Below, piece by piece: positions 1 to 10,763 of a stretch of DNA of 64,000 bases (the stretch's first letter is position 1; every line of letters starts with the position of its first letter). This DNA comes from Candidatus Rifleibacteriota bacterium (GTDB lineage: Bacteria > Muiribacteriota > Ozemobacteria > Ozemobacterales > Ozemobacteraceae): positions 23,624 through 87,623 of the forward strand of contig JAAYVD010000040.1 in assembly GCA_012517355.1 (NCBI GenBank), in the 5' to 3' direction. The notes under the pieces are model-generated. The model was given only the letters and a program-made list of their open reading frames with translations. It made no database searches and was not told the DNA's origin. The position numbers and the translations under genes were made by a program.

Positions 1-2
1 CC

Positions 3-344
3 CCGCCCCCTTCCGCCTGGGATGCCGGTGGTCGGTTGCGGGCCGCGTTGGAGCACCTGCTGCGGATTCCCCGCTTCCGCAAAGGGGTGACCCCGCGCGG
101 CCGCGACGAATCGATCGAGCTGTGGTTCCAGGAGCTGCGGGCCACCACCGACCCTGACGGCACCCCCTGCTGGCACATCCAGGGAAAGGCCTTTCATCCC
201 AAAGCGGTGATCGATTTCGTCAAGGACCTGCGGGCCAGTGGCTGGTTTGGGAAGGTCGAGATCGACGCTCTCACCACGAACTACCTGCCCGGCACCGACC
301 TGTTGCTCTCCCATTTTCGGATGTGCGCCCAACCAAGGCCCTGA
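3..344 (+). CDS. C-terminal part of an unrecognised protein (5' end outside window)
   Basis: The frame is open from the first bases of the window to TGA at 342-344, so this is the last ~113 residues of a longer gene. A TTG at 36 could start it, but no ribosome binding site is visible there and the upstream codons stay open. The sequence is soluble and mixed in charge, with no membrane segment; its end reads like an alpha/beta domain (LRASGWFGKVEIDALTTNYL). I do not recognise the family. It ends 157 bases before oligoendopeptidase F, and a short palindromic repeat lies between them. Confidence 0.55.
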   Translation, partial: PPPSAWDAGGRLRAALEHLLRIPRFRKGVTPRGRDESIELWFQELRATTDPDGTPCWHIQGKAFHPKAVIDFVKDLRASGWFGKVEIDALTTNYLPGTDLLLSHFRMCAQPRP

Positions 345-384
345 GCCTTTCCCGTCGGGAAGGAACCCCTCTGCCCTGGGGAAG

Positions 385-415
385 GGCGGTCGCGGTCTGG
401 AGACCGCTCCTGCCG
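385..415. repeat. Short palindromic intergenic repeat
   Basis: Between the truncated first gene and pepF, GCGGTCT at 392-398 pairs with AGACCGC at 401-407 around two bases. The flanking sequence (GGGCGGTC upstream, TCCTGCCGGGG downstream) resembles the dispersed GCGGTCTGGAGACCGC-type elements of other G+C-rich genomes. No T-tract follows, so it is not a convincing terminator. Confidence 0.5.
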
Positions 416-501
416 GGGCGTCGGCTGCGGACTTTCTTGACAGGGCCTGTCCATCTGGGCCATTCTGTCCGAAAGCAAACCCCGAAAGGCAGGAACCATC
501 A

Positions 502-2346
502 TTGAGCAAATCATCCACGACGGGCTCCACCTCGGCCGCCGGCATCCGCTGGAACCTCGGCGACTACTACAAGTCCCCCAAGGACCCGGCCATCGAGCGT
601 GACCTGAAGCAGGCCCTGGAACAGGCCCTGGCGTTCGAGAAGAAATACCGTGGCATCTTCACCAAAAAACCCCCGGTGTCGGGGAAGATGCTGGCCTCGC
701 TGGCCAAGGACTACGAGGCGGTCTGCGCCCTGCGTGACCGTCCCCACTACTATGCCCACCTGCTCCATGCCGAGGATTCCCAGAACCCTGCCTACGGCAG
801 CCTCCTGCAGCAGATGCAGCAGCGGTCCACCGAGATCTCCAAGCATCTCATCTTCGTCAACCTCGAATGGTGCGCGGTCGACGAGAAGACCGCCAAAAAG
901 CTGCTGGCCGACCCGGCCTGCGCCCGCTACCGCCACTACCTCGAGGCCGCCCGGCGGTACAAGCCGCATCAGATGACCGAACCCGAGGAGAAGATCGTCG
1001 ACGAGATGGCGAACACCGGTTCCCGGGCCTTCTCACGCCTGTTCGACCAGATGCAGGGGGCCGGGAAGTTCACCGTCAACCTCAAGGGGAAGGACCGCGA
1101 GATGTCCAAGGAGGTCGCCCTCAACCTCCTGTACGACCCGGACCGCGAGGTGCGCAAGGCGGCCGCCGATGGCCTGACCGCCGGGTTCGAGCAGATGGTC
1201 AAGCCCCTCACCTTCATCTTCAACACCCTGGTCACCGAGCACGCGACCATCGACCGGTTGCGCTCCTTCCCCGACCCGATGGCCAGCCGCAATCTCGGCA
1301 ACGAGATCGACGGCCGGACGGTCGAGGCCCTGCTCGAGACCTGCGATGCCAACTACCCCCTGGTGGCCCGGTACTACCGCCTGAAAGCGAAGCTCCTGGG
1401 CCTGAAGACCCTCTACGACTACGATCGCTACGCCCCCCTGGCGGGCGGACTGCCCAAATGCACCTGGAAGGAAGCGCGGGCCCTGGTGAGCGCTTCCTAC
1501 CACTCCTTCTCCCCCCTGGTCGGGAAGATCGTCGACGAGTTCTTCCAGAAGGACTGGATCGATGCGGAACTGCGTGACGGCAAGCGCAGCGGCGCCTTCA
1601 GCTGCAGCGGCCCGGTCGAGGTCCACCCGTACATCCTGATGAACTACACCGACAGCATGCGCGATGTCAGCACCCTGGCCCACGAGCTGGGCCACGGGGT
1701 CCACCAGTATCTCGCCCGCAAACAGGGCTACCTGCAGTGCGACACCCCCCTGACGGTGGCCGAGACGGCCAGCGTGTTCGGCGAGATGCTGACCTTCCAC
1801 CGCCTCCTGGACATCCAGAAGGACCCGAAGGTGAAGCTCGCGCTGTTGTGCGCCAAGATCGAAGAGGCATTCGCCACGGTGTTCCGGCAGGCCTGCATGA
1901 CGCGGTTCGAGCAGCAGGTCCATGCCAGCCTGCGCAAGGACGGGGAGCTGCCGACCGAAAAGATCAACGCCCTGTGGATGGAAGCGAACAAGGCCATGTT
2001 CGGCGACTCGGTGAAACTGACCGACGGGTATGCCTTCTGGTGGTCCTACATCGGCCACTTCATCCATTCCCCCTTCTACTGCTACGCCTACTCTTTCGGG
2101 GAACTGCTCGTGCTCTCGCTCTATTCCCTCTACCGGAGCGAGGGGAAGGCCTTCGTGCCGAAGTATGTCGAGCTGCTGACCGCCGGTGGCTCGGAGAGCC
2201 CCGAGACTCTCGTGCGGCGGGTGGGACTCGACATCGCCAAAAAGTCATTCTGGAAGAAAGGCATCGACCTGATCGCCGAGATGGTCCAGGAGGCCGAAGG
2301 GCTGGCCGCGAAACTGGCGGCGGGGCCACGCAAGGCAAAAGCGTGA
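502..2346 (+). CDS. pepF: Oligoendopeptidase F (M3 family zinc peptidase)
   Basis: This is a cytoplasmic M3 metallopeptidase of 614 residues that would degrade short peptides. The zinc motif HELGH lies in LAHELGHGVHQYLA at about residues 394-407 of the chosen start, followed by the downstream glutamate region (ETASVFGEM) expected for M3 enzymes. The N-terminal helical part (SKSSTTGSTSAAGIRWNLGDYY) matches the family start. The open frame extends back to 238, but that part is low-complexity and overlaps the upstream gene. I chose TTG at 502 because AGGA at 491-494 is well spaced. Length is typical for the family (~600 residues). It is probably a single-gene transcript. Confidence 0.93.
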   Translation: MSKSSTTGSTSAAGIRWNLGDYYKSPKDPAIERDLKQALEQALAFEKKYRGIFTKKPPVSGKMLASLAKDYEAVCALRDRPHYYAHLLHAEDSQNPAYGSLLQQMQQRSTEISKHLIFVNLEWCAVDEKTAKKLLADPACARYRHYLEAARRYKPHQMTEPEEKIVDEMANTGSRAFSRLFDQMQGAGKFTVNLKGKDREMSKEVALNLLYDPDREVRKAAADGLTAGFEQMVKPLTFIFNTLVTEHATIDRLRSFPDPMASRNLGNEIDGRTVEALLETCDANYPLVARYYRLKAKLLGLKTLYDYDRYAPLAGGLPKCTWKEARALVSASYHSFSPLVGKIVDEFFQKDWIDAELRDGKRSGAFSCSGPVEVHPYILMNYTDSMRDVSTLAHELGHGVHQYLARKQGYLQCDTPLTVAETASVFGEMLTFHRLLDIQKDPKVKLALLCAKIEEAFATVFRQACMTRFEQQVHASLRKDGELPTEKINALWMEANKAMFGDSVKLTDGYAFWWSYIGHFIHSPFYCYAYSFGELLVLSLYSLYRSEGKAFVPKYVELLTAGGSESPETLVRRVGLDIAKKSFWKKGIDLIAEMVQEAEGLAAKLAAGPRKAKA

Positions 2347-2353
2347 TGCCGGG

Positions 2354-2382
2354 AAAAGAAAAACCTTCTCCGGAGAGAAGGT
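2354..2382 (-). terminator. Rho-independent terminator for the small minus-strand gene
   Basis: ACCTTCTC (2363-2370) and GAGAAGGT (2375-2382) form an 8-bp stem with a 4-base loop. Read on the minus strand it is followed by a T-rich run (TTTTTCTTTT), so it would stop transcription of the 43-residue gene at 2417-2548. On the plus strand it could weakly end pepF (CGGTTTTCC follows). Confidence 0.7.
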
Positions 2383-2416
2383 CGGTTTTCCGAGAAGAAC
2401 GGTCAGGCCGGGCGGA

Positions 2417-2548
2417 TCACTCCTCGAACAGGGGACCCCGGTAGAAGATGACGAACTTGCAGTGGGTGCAGTTCAGGGTGAAATAGGGGGACTTCCGGCC
2501 GGCATGGGTCCTTTGAACCATCGGGGCGCTGCACTGTGGGCACAACAT
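2417..2548 (-). CDS. 43-residue zinc-ribbon protein
   Basis: This small gene is on the minus strand between pepF and the Cache sensor. The protein starts MLCPQCSAPMVQRTHAG and continues to YFTLNCTHCKFVIFYRG. Two CxxC pairs (CPQC and CTHC) would bind one zinc ion. The ATG at 2548 is preceded by a near-perfect ribosome binding site (GGAGGAGGAAAGACGT), and a hairpin with a T-run lies just beyond its stop, so it is very likely expressed. The function is unknown. Zinc ribbons of this size are often nucleic-acid-binding or subunit-like, but nothing here decides that. Confidence 0.8.
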   Translation of the reverse strand: MLCPQCSAPMVQRTHAGRKSPYFTLNCTHCKFVIFYRGPLFEE

Positions 2549-2645
2549 ACGTCTTTCCTCCTCCGTGACTCGTGAACCTTTGAACCTTCTTAGTCAATTT
2601 ATCGACATTCTTTTCAGAAACATTTAGGGGTTTGTGCAGGATTTT

Positions 2646-4037
2646 ATGAAAAAATCCCCGGAAGCTGTGGCCGGAGCCCAGCGCCTGGTTCCGCCGGCCC
2701 TGGTCGTCCAGGTCGTCACCGGACTGCTGGCCCTGGGCATCATCTGGGCCGGGGTCCGCTTCACCCGGCAGGAACGTCAGGGCCGGGCGGCGGCGGCGGG
2801 GGCGAAACTGGGAGCCCTGGCCTCGGTGGCCACCGATGACATCGCCCGGGCCCTGTTCGGGGCCCGTGACGCCCTCCGCCTGTTGTCGCGCATGCCGGTT
2901 CTGCGGGAGTCGCGGTGCGCGGGATTCCTGGGGGAGCGCGTGGACGGTGCCCGGCGGCAGGCGGCCGAACTGACCGGGGCGATCGAGCATGTCCTGGGCC
3001 TGATGCGGGAGCGGGCGGAGATGTTCCAGCTGGAGACGGTGTTCTGGCTTGACCTGTCCACCGCCCTGGTGCGGTTGTGGTTCCACGAGCAGGGCACCCT
3101 CGATTTCGCCGACCCCTGGGTTTCGGCGGGGGAAGGCTGGATCGCCTCCTTTCTGGGAGTCAGGGGAAGCCTGTATGCCCCGGCGGTCGATCCCCGCGTG
3201 CGGACCCTGCGTGCCGATGCGAACCTGGCCCGGGAACTGGGGGACCTCGCCCTCGCGGGGGCGACCCTGCTGGTCGGTCCGGCCGGCCTTCTCGACACCG
3301 CCTTTTCCCTGGGTCCGGTCGCCCTGGCCGATCCTCTCGAGGCCGAACGTCTCCTGGCGGTCAGCCTGAACGACCGCGACCTGATCCGGTCGGTCACCGT
3401 CCGCGACCTGTCGGGGCGCGGCCTGGTCAGCGCCACCGAGATCGGCGAGGAGATCGACCTGTTCACCGGGTGGTTGGGGCGGGCGGCGCGTGCCAACCGG
3501 TCCTTCCACGTCGGCCCGGTGACCTTCGACGAGGGCCTGGGCCGTCCCTTGTGGCAGATGGCCGTTCCCCTGCGGGACAGCGGCCGCCTGGTGTTCGGGC
3601 TCCTCACCGCCCGCATCGACCTGGGATTCCTGCGCGAGCTCGCCGGCAAGGCCGGTTTCTCGGAAGGGGCCCACCTGCTGGTGGTCGACGAGGACGGAGT
3701 GGTGATCGGCCATCCGCGGCCGTTCATGATCGTCAACCAGGTGAACGCCGGCAAGGCGAATCCGGCCGTGAAGGCGGCCCTGCGTGGGGAAGAAGGGGTC
3801 GAGGAGCTGCGCGTGGGGGGGGTCCCCCATGTCGTCGCCTACCGGTCGCTGAAGAACGTCGACCAGGCCTCCCTTCCCGGCTGGGGGGTACTGGTGCTGG
3901 CCCCGGTCCGGGAGGCCCTGCCGTCGGGTTTCGCCGTGGGATTTCTCGCGGTGGCAGTTGCGGGCGGTGCCCTTTTCGTCTTATTGTATGTTTCCACCAT
4001 GGTCCTGTCCTGGGTGGAAGACGAAACCGGAGGCTGA
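2646..4037 (+). CDS. Membrane-anchored Cache-domain sensor without an output domain
   Basis: The protein has 463 residues. A transmembrane helix lies near residues 19-38 (VVQVVTGLLALGIIWAGV) and a second near 425-455 (FLAVAVAGGALFVLLYV), bracketing a ~380-residue periplasmic region. The membrane-proximal part (PLRDSGRLVFGLLTARIDL, then HLLVVDEDGVVIGHP and GWGVLVLAPVREAL) matches the second half of double Cache domains of chemoreceptors and sensor kinases. Unusually, no kinase, GGDEF or methyl-accepting domain follows; the chain ends ~15 residues after the last helix. ATG at 2646 is chosen over GTG at 2634 because AGG precedes it closely. It heads a plus-strand run with two TPR proteins and a diguanylate cyclase, so it may pass its signal to a partner. 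Confidence 0.75.
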   Translation: MKKSPEAVAGAQRLVPPALVVQVVTGLLALGIIWAGVRFTRQERQGRAAAAGAKLGALASVATDDIARALFGARDALRLLSRMPVLRESRCAGFLGERVDGARRQAAELTGAIEHVLGLMRERAEMFQLETVFWLDLSTALVRLWFHEQGTLDFADPWVSAGEGWIASFLGVRGSLYAPAVDPRVRTLRADANLARELGDLALAGATLLVGPAGLLDTAFSLGPVALADPLEAERLLAVSLNDRDLIRSVTVRDLSGRGLVSATEIGEEIDLFTGWLGRAARANRSFHVGPVTFDEGLGRPLWQMAVPLRDSGRLVFGLLTARIDLGFLRELAGKAGFSEGAHLLVVDEDGVVIGHPRPFMIVNQVNAGKANPAVKAALRGEEGVEELRVGGVPHVVAYRSLKNVDQASLPGWGVLVLAPVREALPSGFAVGFLAVAVAGGALFVLLYVSTMVLSWVEDETGG

Positions 4038-4047
4038 GACGCCGTCG

Positions 4048-5832
4048 ATGGATCCCGGTCGTGGGATGATGCATGCCGCCCGCTGGGCGGTCGTTGCCTT
4101 GTTTCTGACCCTGCAGGTTGGCGGGGCGGAAGGGGCGGGGAAGTCCGCCACCGACCTGATGGGGGAGGCCCTGAAACTGCGGGCTTCCGGCCGCCTGGCG
4201 GCGGCCGTGACCGTGCTCGAGGAGGCGGTGGCCGCCACTTCCAGCGCCTCGCAGCGGACTCTCGCCCGCTTCATGCTCGGCGACTGCCTGCTGGAAGACG
4301 GGAAGGCGGCCGCCGCCCGTGACGTCTACAAGACCCTGCTGACCGCCGATCTCACCGATGACGAACAGGCCGAGGCCCGGTACCGGCTGGCCCAGTGCCA
4401 CGACCGGCTCGGCGAGACCGAGGAAGTCGGGCGGTTGTGCCGCCAGATCACCCGCCAGCACGCCGGCAGCCCCTTCGCCCAGTTGGCCAGGCTCCTGCAG
4501 AAGGCCGCCGGAGCGAAAGCCCCGCCGGCGGCCACCTACGTTTCCGCCGAAGAGGCGGCCCGGACCCCGCCGGCGACCCGCCCCCGGCCGGCAGCCCCCG
4601 CCGCCCCGGTCAGGGAACCCGCCCCCGCGGATGCCGGCGGCCCGCTTCCCGACGAACTTCCCGCCGGTGAGGAGCCGCCCGCCGAACCCGAGGAGCCCGT
4701 CGAAGAACCCCTCGCCGAAGAAGGCCCGGCGGTCGTGGCCGCCCCGGCGCCGCCGCCGGCCCCTTCGTCCGCCGCCGGCCGGCCGGCCGCCAAACCCGCT
4801 CCCGCCGCTGTTCCTGCCGCTGTTCCCGCCCCGGCTGCCGCCGGCGTGAGACGGCCGGCGGTCGAACCCGCCGCCCCGGCCCCGGCTCCGGCTCCGGCCT
4901 CCCGGCCGGGGGCTGCCCGGGTCACCCGGCCCGCCCCGACCGTCCCGGCCGGGGCCCAGGCCGACCTGCTCCGGTTCCCGCCGCCATCCCAGGAGGAGCG
5001 CGAAGCCCTGGCCGGAGAGATCCTGTCCGCCCAGGAGTCCCTGCAGCGGTCGCCCGATGCCCCCGACAACGATTCCCTCCTGTTCCGGATGGCCAGCGCG
5101 ACCGCCCGGTTCGGCGAGCATCTCGAAGCCTGCAAGGCCTACGACCGGCTGCTCACCCAGTATCCCACCTCCCAGTTCGCCGAGCAGGCCTACTACGAGG
5201 CGATCCGGTTGCGGGCCTTTTTGAAGGTCTACCGGCCGGTGGTGGAATGGGGCGAGGCGTTCCTGGCCACCTTCCCGCGCTCGGCCCGCGCCGCAGCGGT
5301 CCGCCGCCTGGTGGACTTCGCCCGGCGAGCCCTGGCCGCCCCGGCGGCCGCCGCGGCCGGTTCCCCCGCCCCGGCGGCGAAGCCGTCTCCGGGCTCCCGC
5401 AAGAAGGTGGAAGACGATCCGCGCTACCAGGAGGCCAAACGGCGGATGGCCGCCGAGCGGTATGCCATGGCCCTGCGAGATTTCGAGGCCCTGTCGCGGA
5501 TCTACCCCGACCAGCCGGTCATCTGGTGGGATCTCGCTCTGGTCCAGGTGCAGCAGGAACGGTACGGCGAGGCCGAGACCAGCCTGAACCGCCTGCTGGC
5601 CCTCAACCCCGAGAACAAGGACGGGCGGTCGCTGCTCGGGTATGTCCATTACCAGAAAAAGGACTTCCAGAAGGCCGCCGACGTCTATGAAAAGACCGAT
5701 GAAAGCGCTTCCGGCGAGGGGTTGAAATTCTTCGACCCCCAGAATGCCGCGAAGCGGATGCAGAAGACCCGACCATCGTCCGCCGCGCCCGCGGTGAAGA
5801 AGACCCACCCCCAGGAAGGAGAACTCCCATGA
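4048..5832 (+). CDS. Secreted TPR protein with long Pro/Ala linker
   Basis: The protein has 594 residues. An N-terminal signal-like segment (AARWAVVALFLTLQVGGA) suggests export or membrane anchoring. TPR-like helices occupy roughly residues 30-155 (FMLGDCLLEDGKAAAARDVY). A proline/alanine-rich linker follows at ~160-310, then a second TPR block to the end (ALRDFEALSRIYPDQPVIWW). The start could be ATG 4048 or ATG 4066; neither has a clear ribosome binding site. Its stop overlaps the next start as ATGA, indicating translational coupling with the second TPR gene. It probably serves as a protein-protein scaffold at the envelope; no partner can be named from sequence. Confidence 0.75.
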   Translation: MDPGRGMMHAARWAVVALFLTLQVGGAEGAGKSATDLMGEALKLRASGRLAAAVTVLEEAVAATSSASQRTLARFMLGDCLLEDGKAAAARDVYKTLLTADLTDDEQAEARYRLAQCHDRLGETEEVGRLCRQITRQHAGSPFAQLARLLQKAAGAKAPPAATYVSAEEAARTPPATRPRPAAPAAPVREPAPADAGGPLPDELPAGEEPPAEPEEPVEEPLAEEGPAVVAAPAPPPAPSSAAGRPAAKPAPAAVPAAVPAPAAAGVRRPAVEPAAPAPAPAPASRPGAARVTRPAPTVPAGAQADLLRFPPPSQEEREALAGEILSAQESLQRSPDAPDNDSLLFRMASATARFGEHLEACKAYDRLLTQYPTSQFAEQAYYEAIRLRAFLKVYRPVVEWGEAFLATFPRSARAAAVRRLVDFARRALAAPAAAAAGSPAPAAKPSPGSRKKVEDDPRYQEAKRRMAAERYAMALRDFEALSRIYPDQPVIWWDLALVQVQQERYGEAETSLNRLLALNPENKDGRSLLGYVHYQKKDFQKAADVYEKTDESASGEGLKFFDPQNAAKRMQKTRPSSAAPAVKKTHPQEGELP

Positions 5833-6917
5833 ACGACGAAACCAAGCAACTCATCGAGGCCTACAAGAGCGAAGGGGATGCCAACCAGGAGAACCAGGAA
5901 TGGGGACCCGCCCGGATCGCGTATGAAAAGGCCCTCGAGGAGTTCGACCGGATCGAGTCGGAGGACGACTACGAACTGGTCACCGCCGACGACAAGGTGC
6001 TCAAACAGCAGATCGAGACCGCCCTGGCCACGGTCAACGGCCGCCTGGCGCAGGCCCACCGGGACTGGGGGGTCAGCGCCCTGAAGGCGAAGGAATACGA
6101 GCGGGCGGTCGAAGAGTTCGAAGAGGCGATCAACCTGTCGGCCGAGGACGACGTGGCCTTCCTGGAAGAGGTCAAGAAACTGCTCGACCGGGCCAAGCTG
6201 AAGAACCGCGACCACGAGCTGCACGAGGAACTGACCCCCTTCGTCGAGCGCGGGGACGACTTCCGCAAGGCGGGCAACTTCGCCGAGGCCATCCTCGAAT
6301 ACCAGGAGGCTCTGAAGGGGATCGCCGGCCTGCCCCCCGAGCACCGGTTCGTCAGTTACCTGCACGCCGCCCTGAAAGAGTGCCGGCGGCACCTCATCAA
6401 GCCCTACCTGAACCGCATCCACCGGGCCATCCATGCGGGCAAGGCGGCGCACGCGGGCACGCTCCTGAAGCGGGCGATGCTCCTGCTCGACGACAAGGAC
6501 ATGGTATACCGGGCCTTCCTGACCCTGATCAAGGAATCGATCGCCGCCAAGGTGCCTCCCGAAGCCGAGGACGGGGAGGAGGTCGAAGCCCCCGAGACCT
6601 GGGCCAAGGCCATCCGCGACTACGAGGAGGCCCTGGACCTGTACTCCTCGTTCACCATGAACGACCCCCTGTCGCCCGTCTATTCCGGGGTCAACGTCTT
6701 CGAGGACAAGTTCGTCAGCGCGCGCCGCAACCTGGCCAACCTGTACAAGGGGCGGGCCGACCGGTTCCGCGATCAGTCGCAGATCGAAAAGGCCATCCGC
6801 AACTACAAGGAAGCCCTCAAGCTGTATCCCCGGTCGGACAAGCTGTTCCACGACACCTTCCGGGAGATGAAGAAACTGCGGGCGCAGATCGGCCAGCCTT
6901 CCCTCGCGGCCAAGTGA
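5829..6917 (+). CDS. Cytoplasmic TPR-like helical protein
   Basis: The protein has 362 residues, is highly charged, and has no signal peptide or membrane helix. Repeated helical hairpins resemble TPRs (YERAVEEFEEAINLS; FAEAILEYQEALKGI; IEKAIRNYKEALKLYPRSD). AAGGAGAACTCCC precedes the ATG, and the start overlaps the stop of the secreted TPR protein by four bases, so the two are co-translated. The run continues after 96 bases into a CHASE2-GAF-GGDEF gene. The exact partner is unknown; a scaffold role is inferred from the fold. Confidence 0.75.
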   Translation: MNDETKQLIEAYKSEGDANQENQEWGPARIAYEKALEEFDRIESEDDYELVTADDKVLKQQIETALATVNGRLAQAHRDWGVSALKAKEYERAVEEFEEAINLSAEDDVAFLEEVKKLLDRAKLKNRDHELHEELTPFVERGDDFRKAGNFAEAILEYQEALKGIAGLPPEHRFVSYLHAALKECRRHLIKPYLNRIHRAIHAGKAAHAGTLLKRAMLLLDDKDMVYRAFLTLIKESIAAKVPPEAEDGEEVEAPETWAKAIRDYEEALDLYSSFTMNDPLSPVYSGVNVFEDKFVSARRNLANLYKGRADRFRDQSQIEKAIRNYKEALKLYPRSDKLFHDTFREMKKLRAQIGQPSLAAK

Positions 6918-7013
6918 CCGGAAACCGGCGGCCGGGCCCGGGCGCGGGCGCGACTCCCGGGGCGGGCGCGGCCCGGGAAGCCTGAAGGCTTCCCGCCGCC
7001 CGGCCGCGCCGCC

Positions 7014-9296
7014 ATGTCCGGTTCCCCCCCTGCCGTGACCGGGGCCACTCCGGCCGCGGGCTGGCGTTCCCTCGGCCGTGCCTGGGAGGTCTGGCTCGGC
7101 GTCGGCCTGGCCGCGGCCGTGGCCGCCACGTTCCTGGGCGGCCTCCTGCTCGAACTGGAGAACCGCACCATCGATCTGCGGTTCAAGTCGCGCGGCGCCC
7201 TTCCCCTCGCCCGTGACATCGTCCTGGTGGTGGTCGACGACCCCGACCTGGAAAAGCTGGGCACCTGGCCGTGGCCACGGGAACAGCATGCCCGGCTGGC
7301 CCGGCGATTGAAGGAAGCGGGGGCGCGGGTCGTCGGGTATGACATCTATTTCAACGAGCCCTCGCGTTACAACGGCCCGGACGACACCCAGGACGACGAC
7401 GCCTTCGCCAAGGCCATCGCCGAGACCGGCAACGTGCTGCTGCCGGTGGTCTTCGAGCGCAAGCAGGTCTGGGACAACGATCTCATGGACACCGTGGACC
7501 GTCCGGTCGCCGAGCGGCCCATCGCCGAACTGCGGCAGGTGGCGGCCGGCGAGGGGTTCATCGACATGGAGTTCCAGAAGATGAATCCCGACGGGGTGCT
7601 GCGCTACGTTCTGCTGCAGAACTCGTCGGAGGGGGAGACCTTCTTCCCCTTCGGTCTCCAGCTGGCGGCGAAGTTCCTGGGGCAGCCCATCGCCACGGGG
7701 CCGGCCGGGGTGCGGCTGGGGGGGCGGGTCCTTCCCACCTACGGCCTGCCGCAGTGGGGGGGCGGGGAGCCGGTGCGTGGCTTCCAGATCAATTATGCCA
7801 ACCAGACCGGGTTTTTCGAGGAGGTTCCCTACTTCAACGTCCTGGTCGGGTCGTTCCCGGCGGGGCTCTTCCAGGGCAAGGCGGTGATGGTCGGCACCCG
7901 CTCGAAGGGCACCTCGGAGGACCGCAAATTCTGCCCCTTCGGCGTGCTGGCCGGCATGGAGGTGCACGCCCACCTGTTCCAGACGATCGTCAGCGGCCGC
8001 ACCTTCGCGCGGCTCGGGCCCGCGTGGTTCGCGCTGGCCCTTCTGGTGCTGGCCGGGGTCGTGGCGGCGGTGCTGGCGCTGTGGACCGGCTGGATGGGGA
8101 ACCTCGCCGTCCTGGCCGTCTTCGTGGCCTGGGTGGTCGGCGCCGATCTCGCCTTCCGGCGCGAAGTGGTCCTCGAGGTGGTGCCGGTTCTCATCCTGCT
8201 GCCGGTGCAATGGGCGCTGACCAGGCTCATCCAGCAGTTCGTCACCCTGCGCCAGCGCAACCGCGACCTGGCCCTGCTGAACGCCGACCTGCAGCGCAAG
8301 AACCGCGAACTGTCGATCCTCAATGAGATCAGCAAGGCGATCGTCTTCATGGACAACCTGGTCAAGACGCTCGATGCCATCCTGCGGCGTGCCGTCGAAG
8401 TGCTGGGGGCCGAGCGTGGCGCCCTGCTGATGCTGGACGAGCGCTACGAGAACCTGGTCGAGGAGGCGGTGGTGGTCGGCCCCGAGGGGAAGGCCGAGGT
8501 GCCGGCCGCCCTCAAGGACATGGCCGCCCGCGTGGTCGAGCAGGGCAGTTCGCTGCTGATCTCCGAGGTTGGGAAGGATGAGACCTACGCGGCCATGGCC
8601 CGCGCCGCCGAACCGGTGCGGTCGGTGATCTGCCTGCCGCTCATGGTGCACCAGACGCCGATCGGGGTGATGACGATCCTGAACAAGCAGGCGGGGACCT
8701 TCGACGCCGACGATCTGAAACTCGCCGACATCATGGCCAACCAGGCGGCCATCGTGATCGAACAAGCGCGTTTGTACAACCTTGCCACGATCGATGGTCT
8801 GACCGGTCTGATCGTCCACCGGCATTTCCAGTCGAAGATCGAGGAGGAGTTCCGGCGGGCGAAGCGGTATGACAAGCCGTTGTCGATCATCATGACCGAC
8901 ATCGATCACTTCAAGAAGTTCAACGACACCTGGGGCCACCAGACCGGCGACCTGGTCCTGCGCGAGGTGGCCAAGTGCGTCCGGATGTCGATCCGCGATA
9001 CCGACGTGGCCGCCCGCTACGGCGGCGAGGAGTTCGCGGTGATCCTGCCCGAGACCGACGTCGAGGGCGCCGCCCAGTTCGCCGAGCGGTTGCGGCAGAA
9101 GGTCGAGTCGGCCGTCTGCCAGGGGCCGAAGGGCCCTCTGAGCGTGACCATCAGTCTCGGGGTCAGTTCGGTGCCGCACAACAGCGTCGAGACGACGCAG
9201 GAGATGATCAAGGCCGCCGACGAGGCGCTCTATGCGGCCAAGCATTCCGGCCGCAACCGGTTCCAGGTCGCTCCCCCGGCCGAAAAGAAGGAATAG
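7014..9296 (+). CDS. CHASE2-GAF-GGDEF diguanylate cyclase
   Basis: The 760-residue membrane protein would make cyclic di-GMP. After a first membrane helix (~25-45) comes a periplasmic CHASE2 sensor (DIVLVVVDDPDLEKLGTWPW; VVGYDIYFNEP). Three membrane helices (~330-400) and a coiled coil (LRQRNRDLALLNADLQRKN) follow, then a GAF domain (~445-590) and a GGDEF domain (~600-755). The active-site motif is GGEEF in AARYGGEEFAVILP. RDTD five residues upstream is a proper inhibitory I-site, so the enzyme should be product-inhibited. The ligand sensed by CHASE2 is unknown. The gene follows the TPR/Cache cluster on the same strand. Confidence 0.92.
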   Translation: MSGSPPAVTGATPAAGWRSLGRAWEVWLGVGLAAAVAATFLGGLLLELENRTIDLRFKSRGALPLARDIVLVVVDDPDLEKLGTWPWPREQHARLARRLKEAGARVVGYDIYFNEPSRYNGPDDTQDDDAFAKAIAETGNVLLPVVFERKQVWDNDLMDTVDRPVAERPIAELRQVAAGEGFIDMEFQKMNPDGVLRYVLLQNSSEGETFFPFGLQLAAKFLGQPIATGPAGVRLGGRVLPTYGLPQWGGGEPVRGFQINYANQTGFFEEVPYFNVLVGSFPAGLFQGKAVMVGTRSKGTSEDRKFCPFGVLAGMEVHAHLFQTIVSGRTFARLGPAWFALALLVLAGVVAAVLALWTGWMGNLAVLAVFVAWVVGADLAFRREVVLEVVPVLILLPVQWALTRLIQQFVTLRQRNRDLALLNADLQRKNRELSILNEISKAIVFMDNLVKTLDAILRRAVEVLGAERGALLMLDERYENLVEEAVVVGPEGKAEVPAALKDMAARVVEQGSSLLISEVGKDETYAAMARAAEPVRSVICLPLMVHQTPIGVMTILNKQAGTFDADDLKLADIMANQAAIVIEQARLYNLATIDGLTGLIVHRHFQSKIEEEFRRAKRYDKPLSIIMTDIDHFKKFNDTWGHQTGDLVLREVAKCVRMSIRDTDVAARYGGEEFAVILPETDVEGAAQFAERLRQKVESAVCQGPKGPLSVTISLGVSSVPHNSVETTQEMIKAADEALYAAKHSGRNRFQVAPPAEKKE

Positions 9297-9338
9297 GGAC
9301 AGGAATCACCCCAGAGACACCGTGGCCAAAGAGGGGAA

Positions 9339-10763
<1,425 letters not shown>

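Noticed and set aside
5685..9245. 1186-residue minus-strand open frame
   Set aside because: It mirrors the TPR and GGDEF genes, which have clear domains on the plus strand. Composition (Gly/Arg/His-rich) is that of antisense in G+C-rich DNA.
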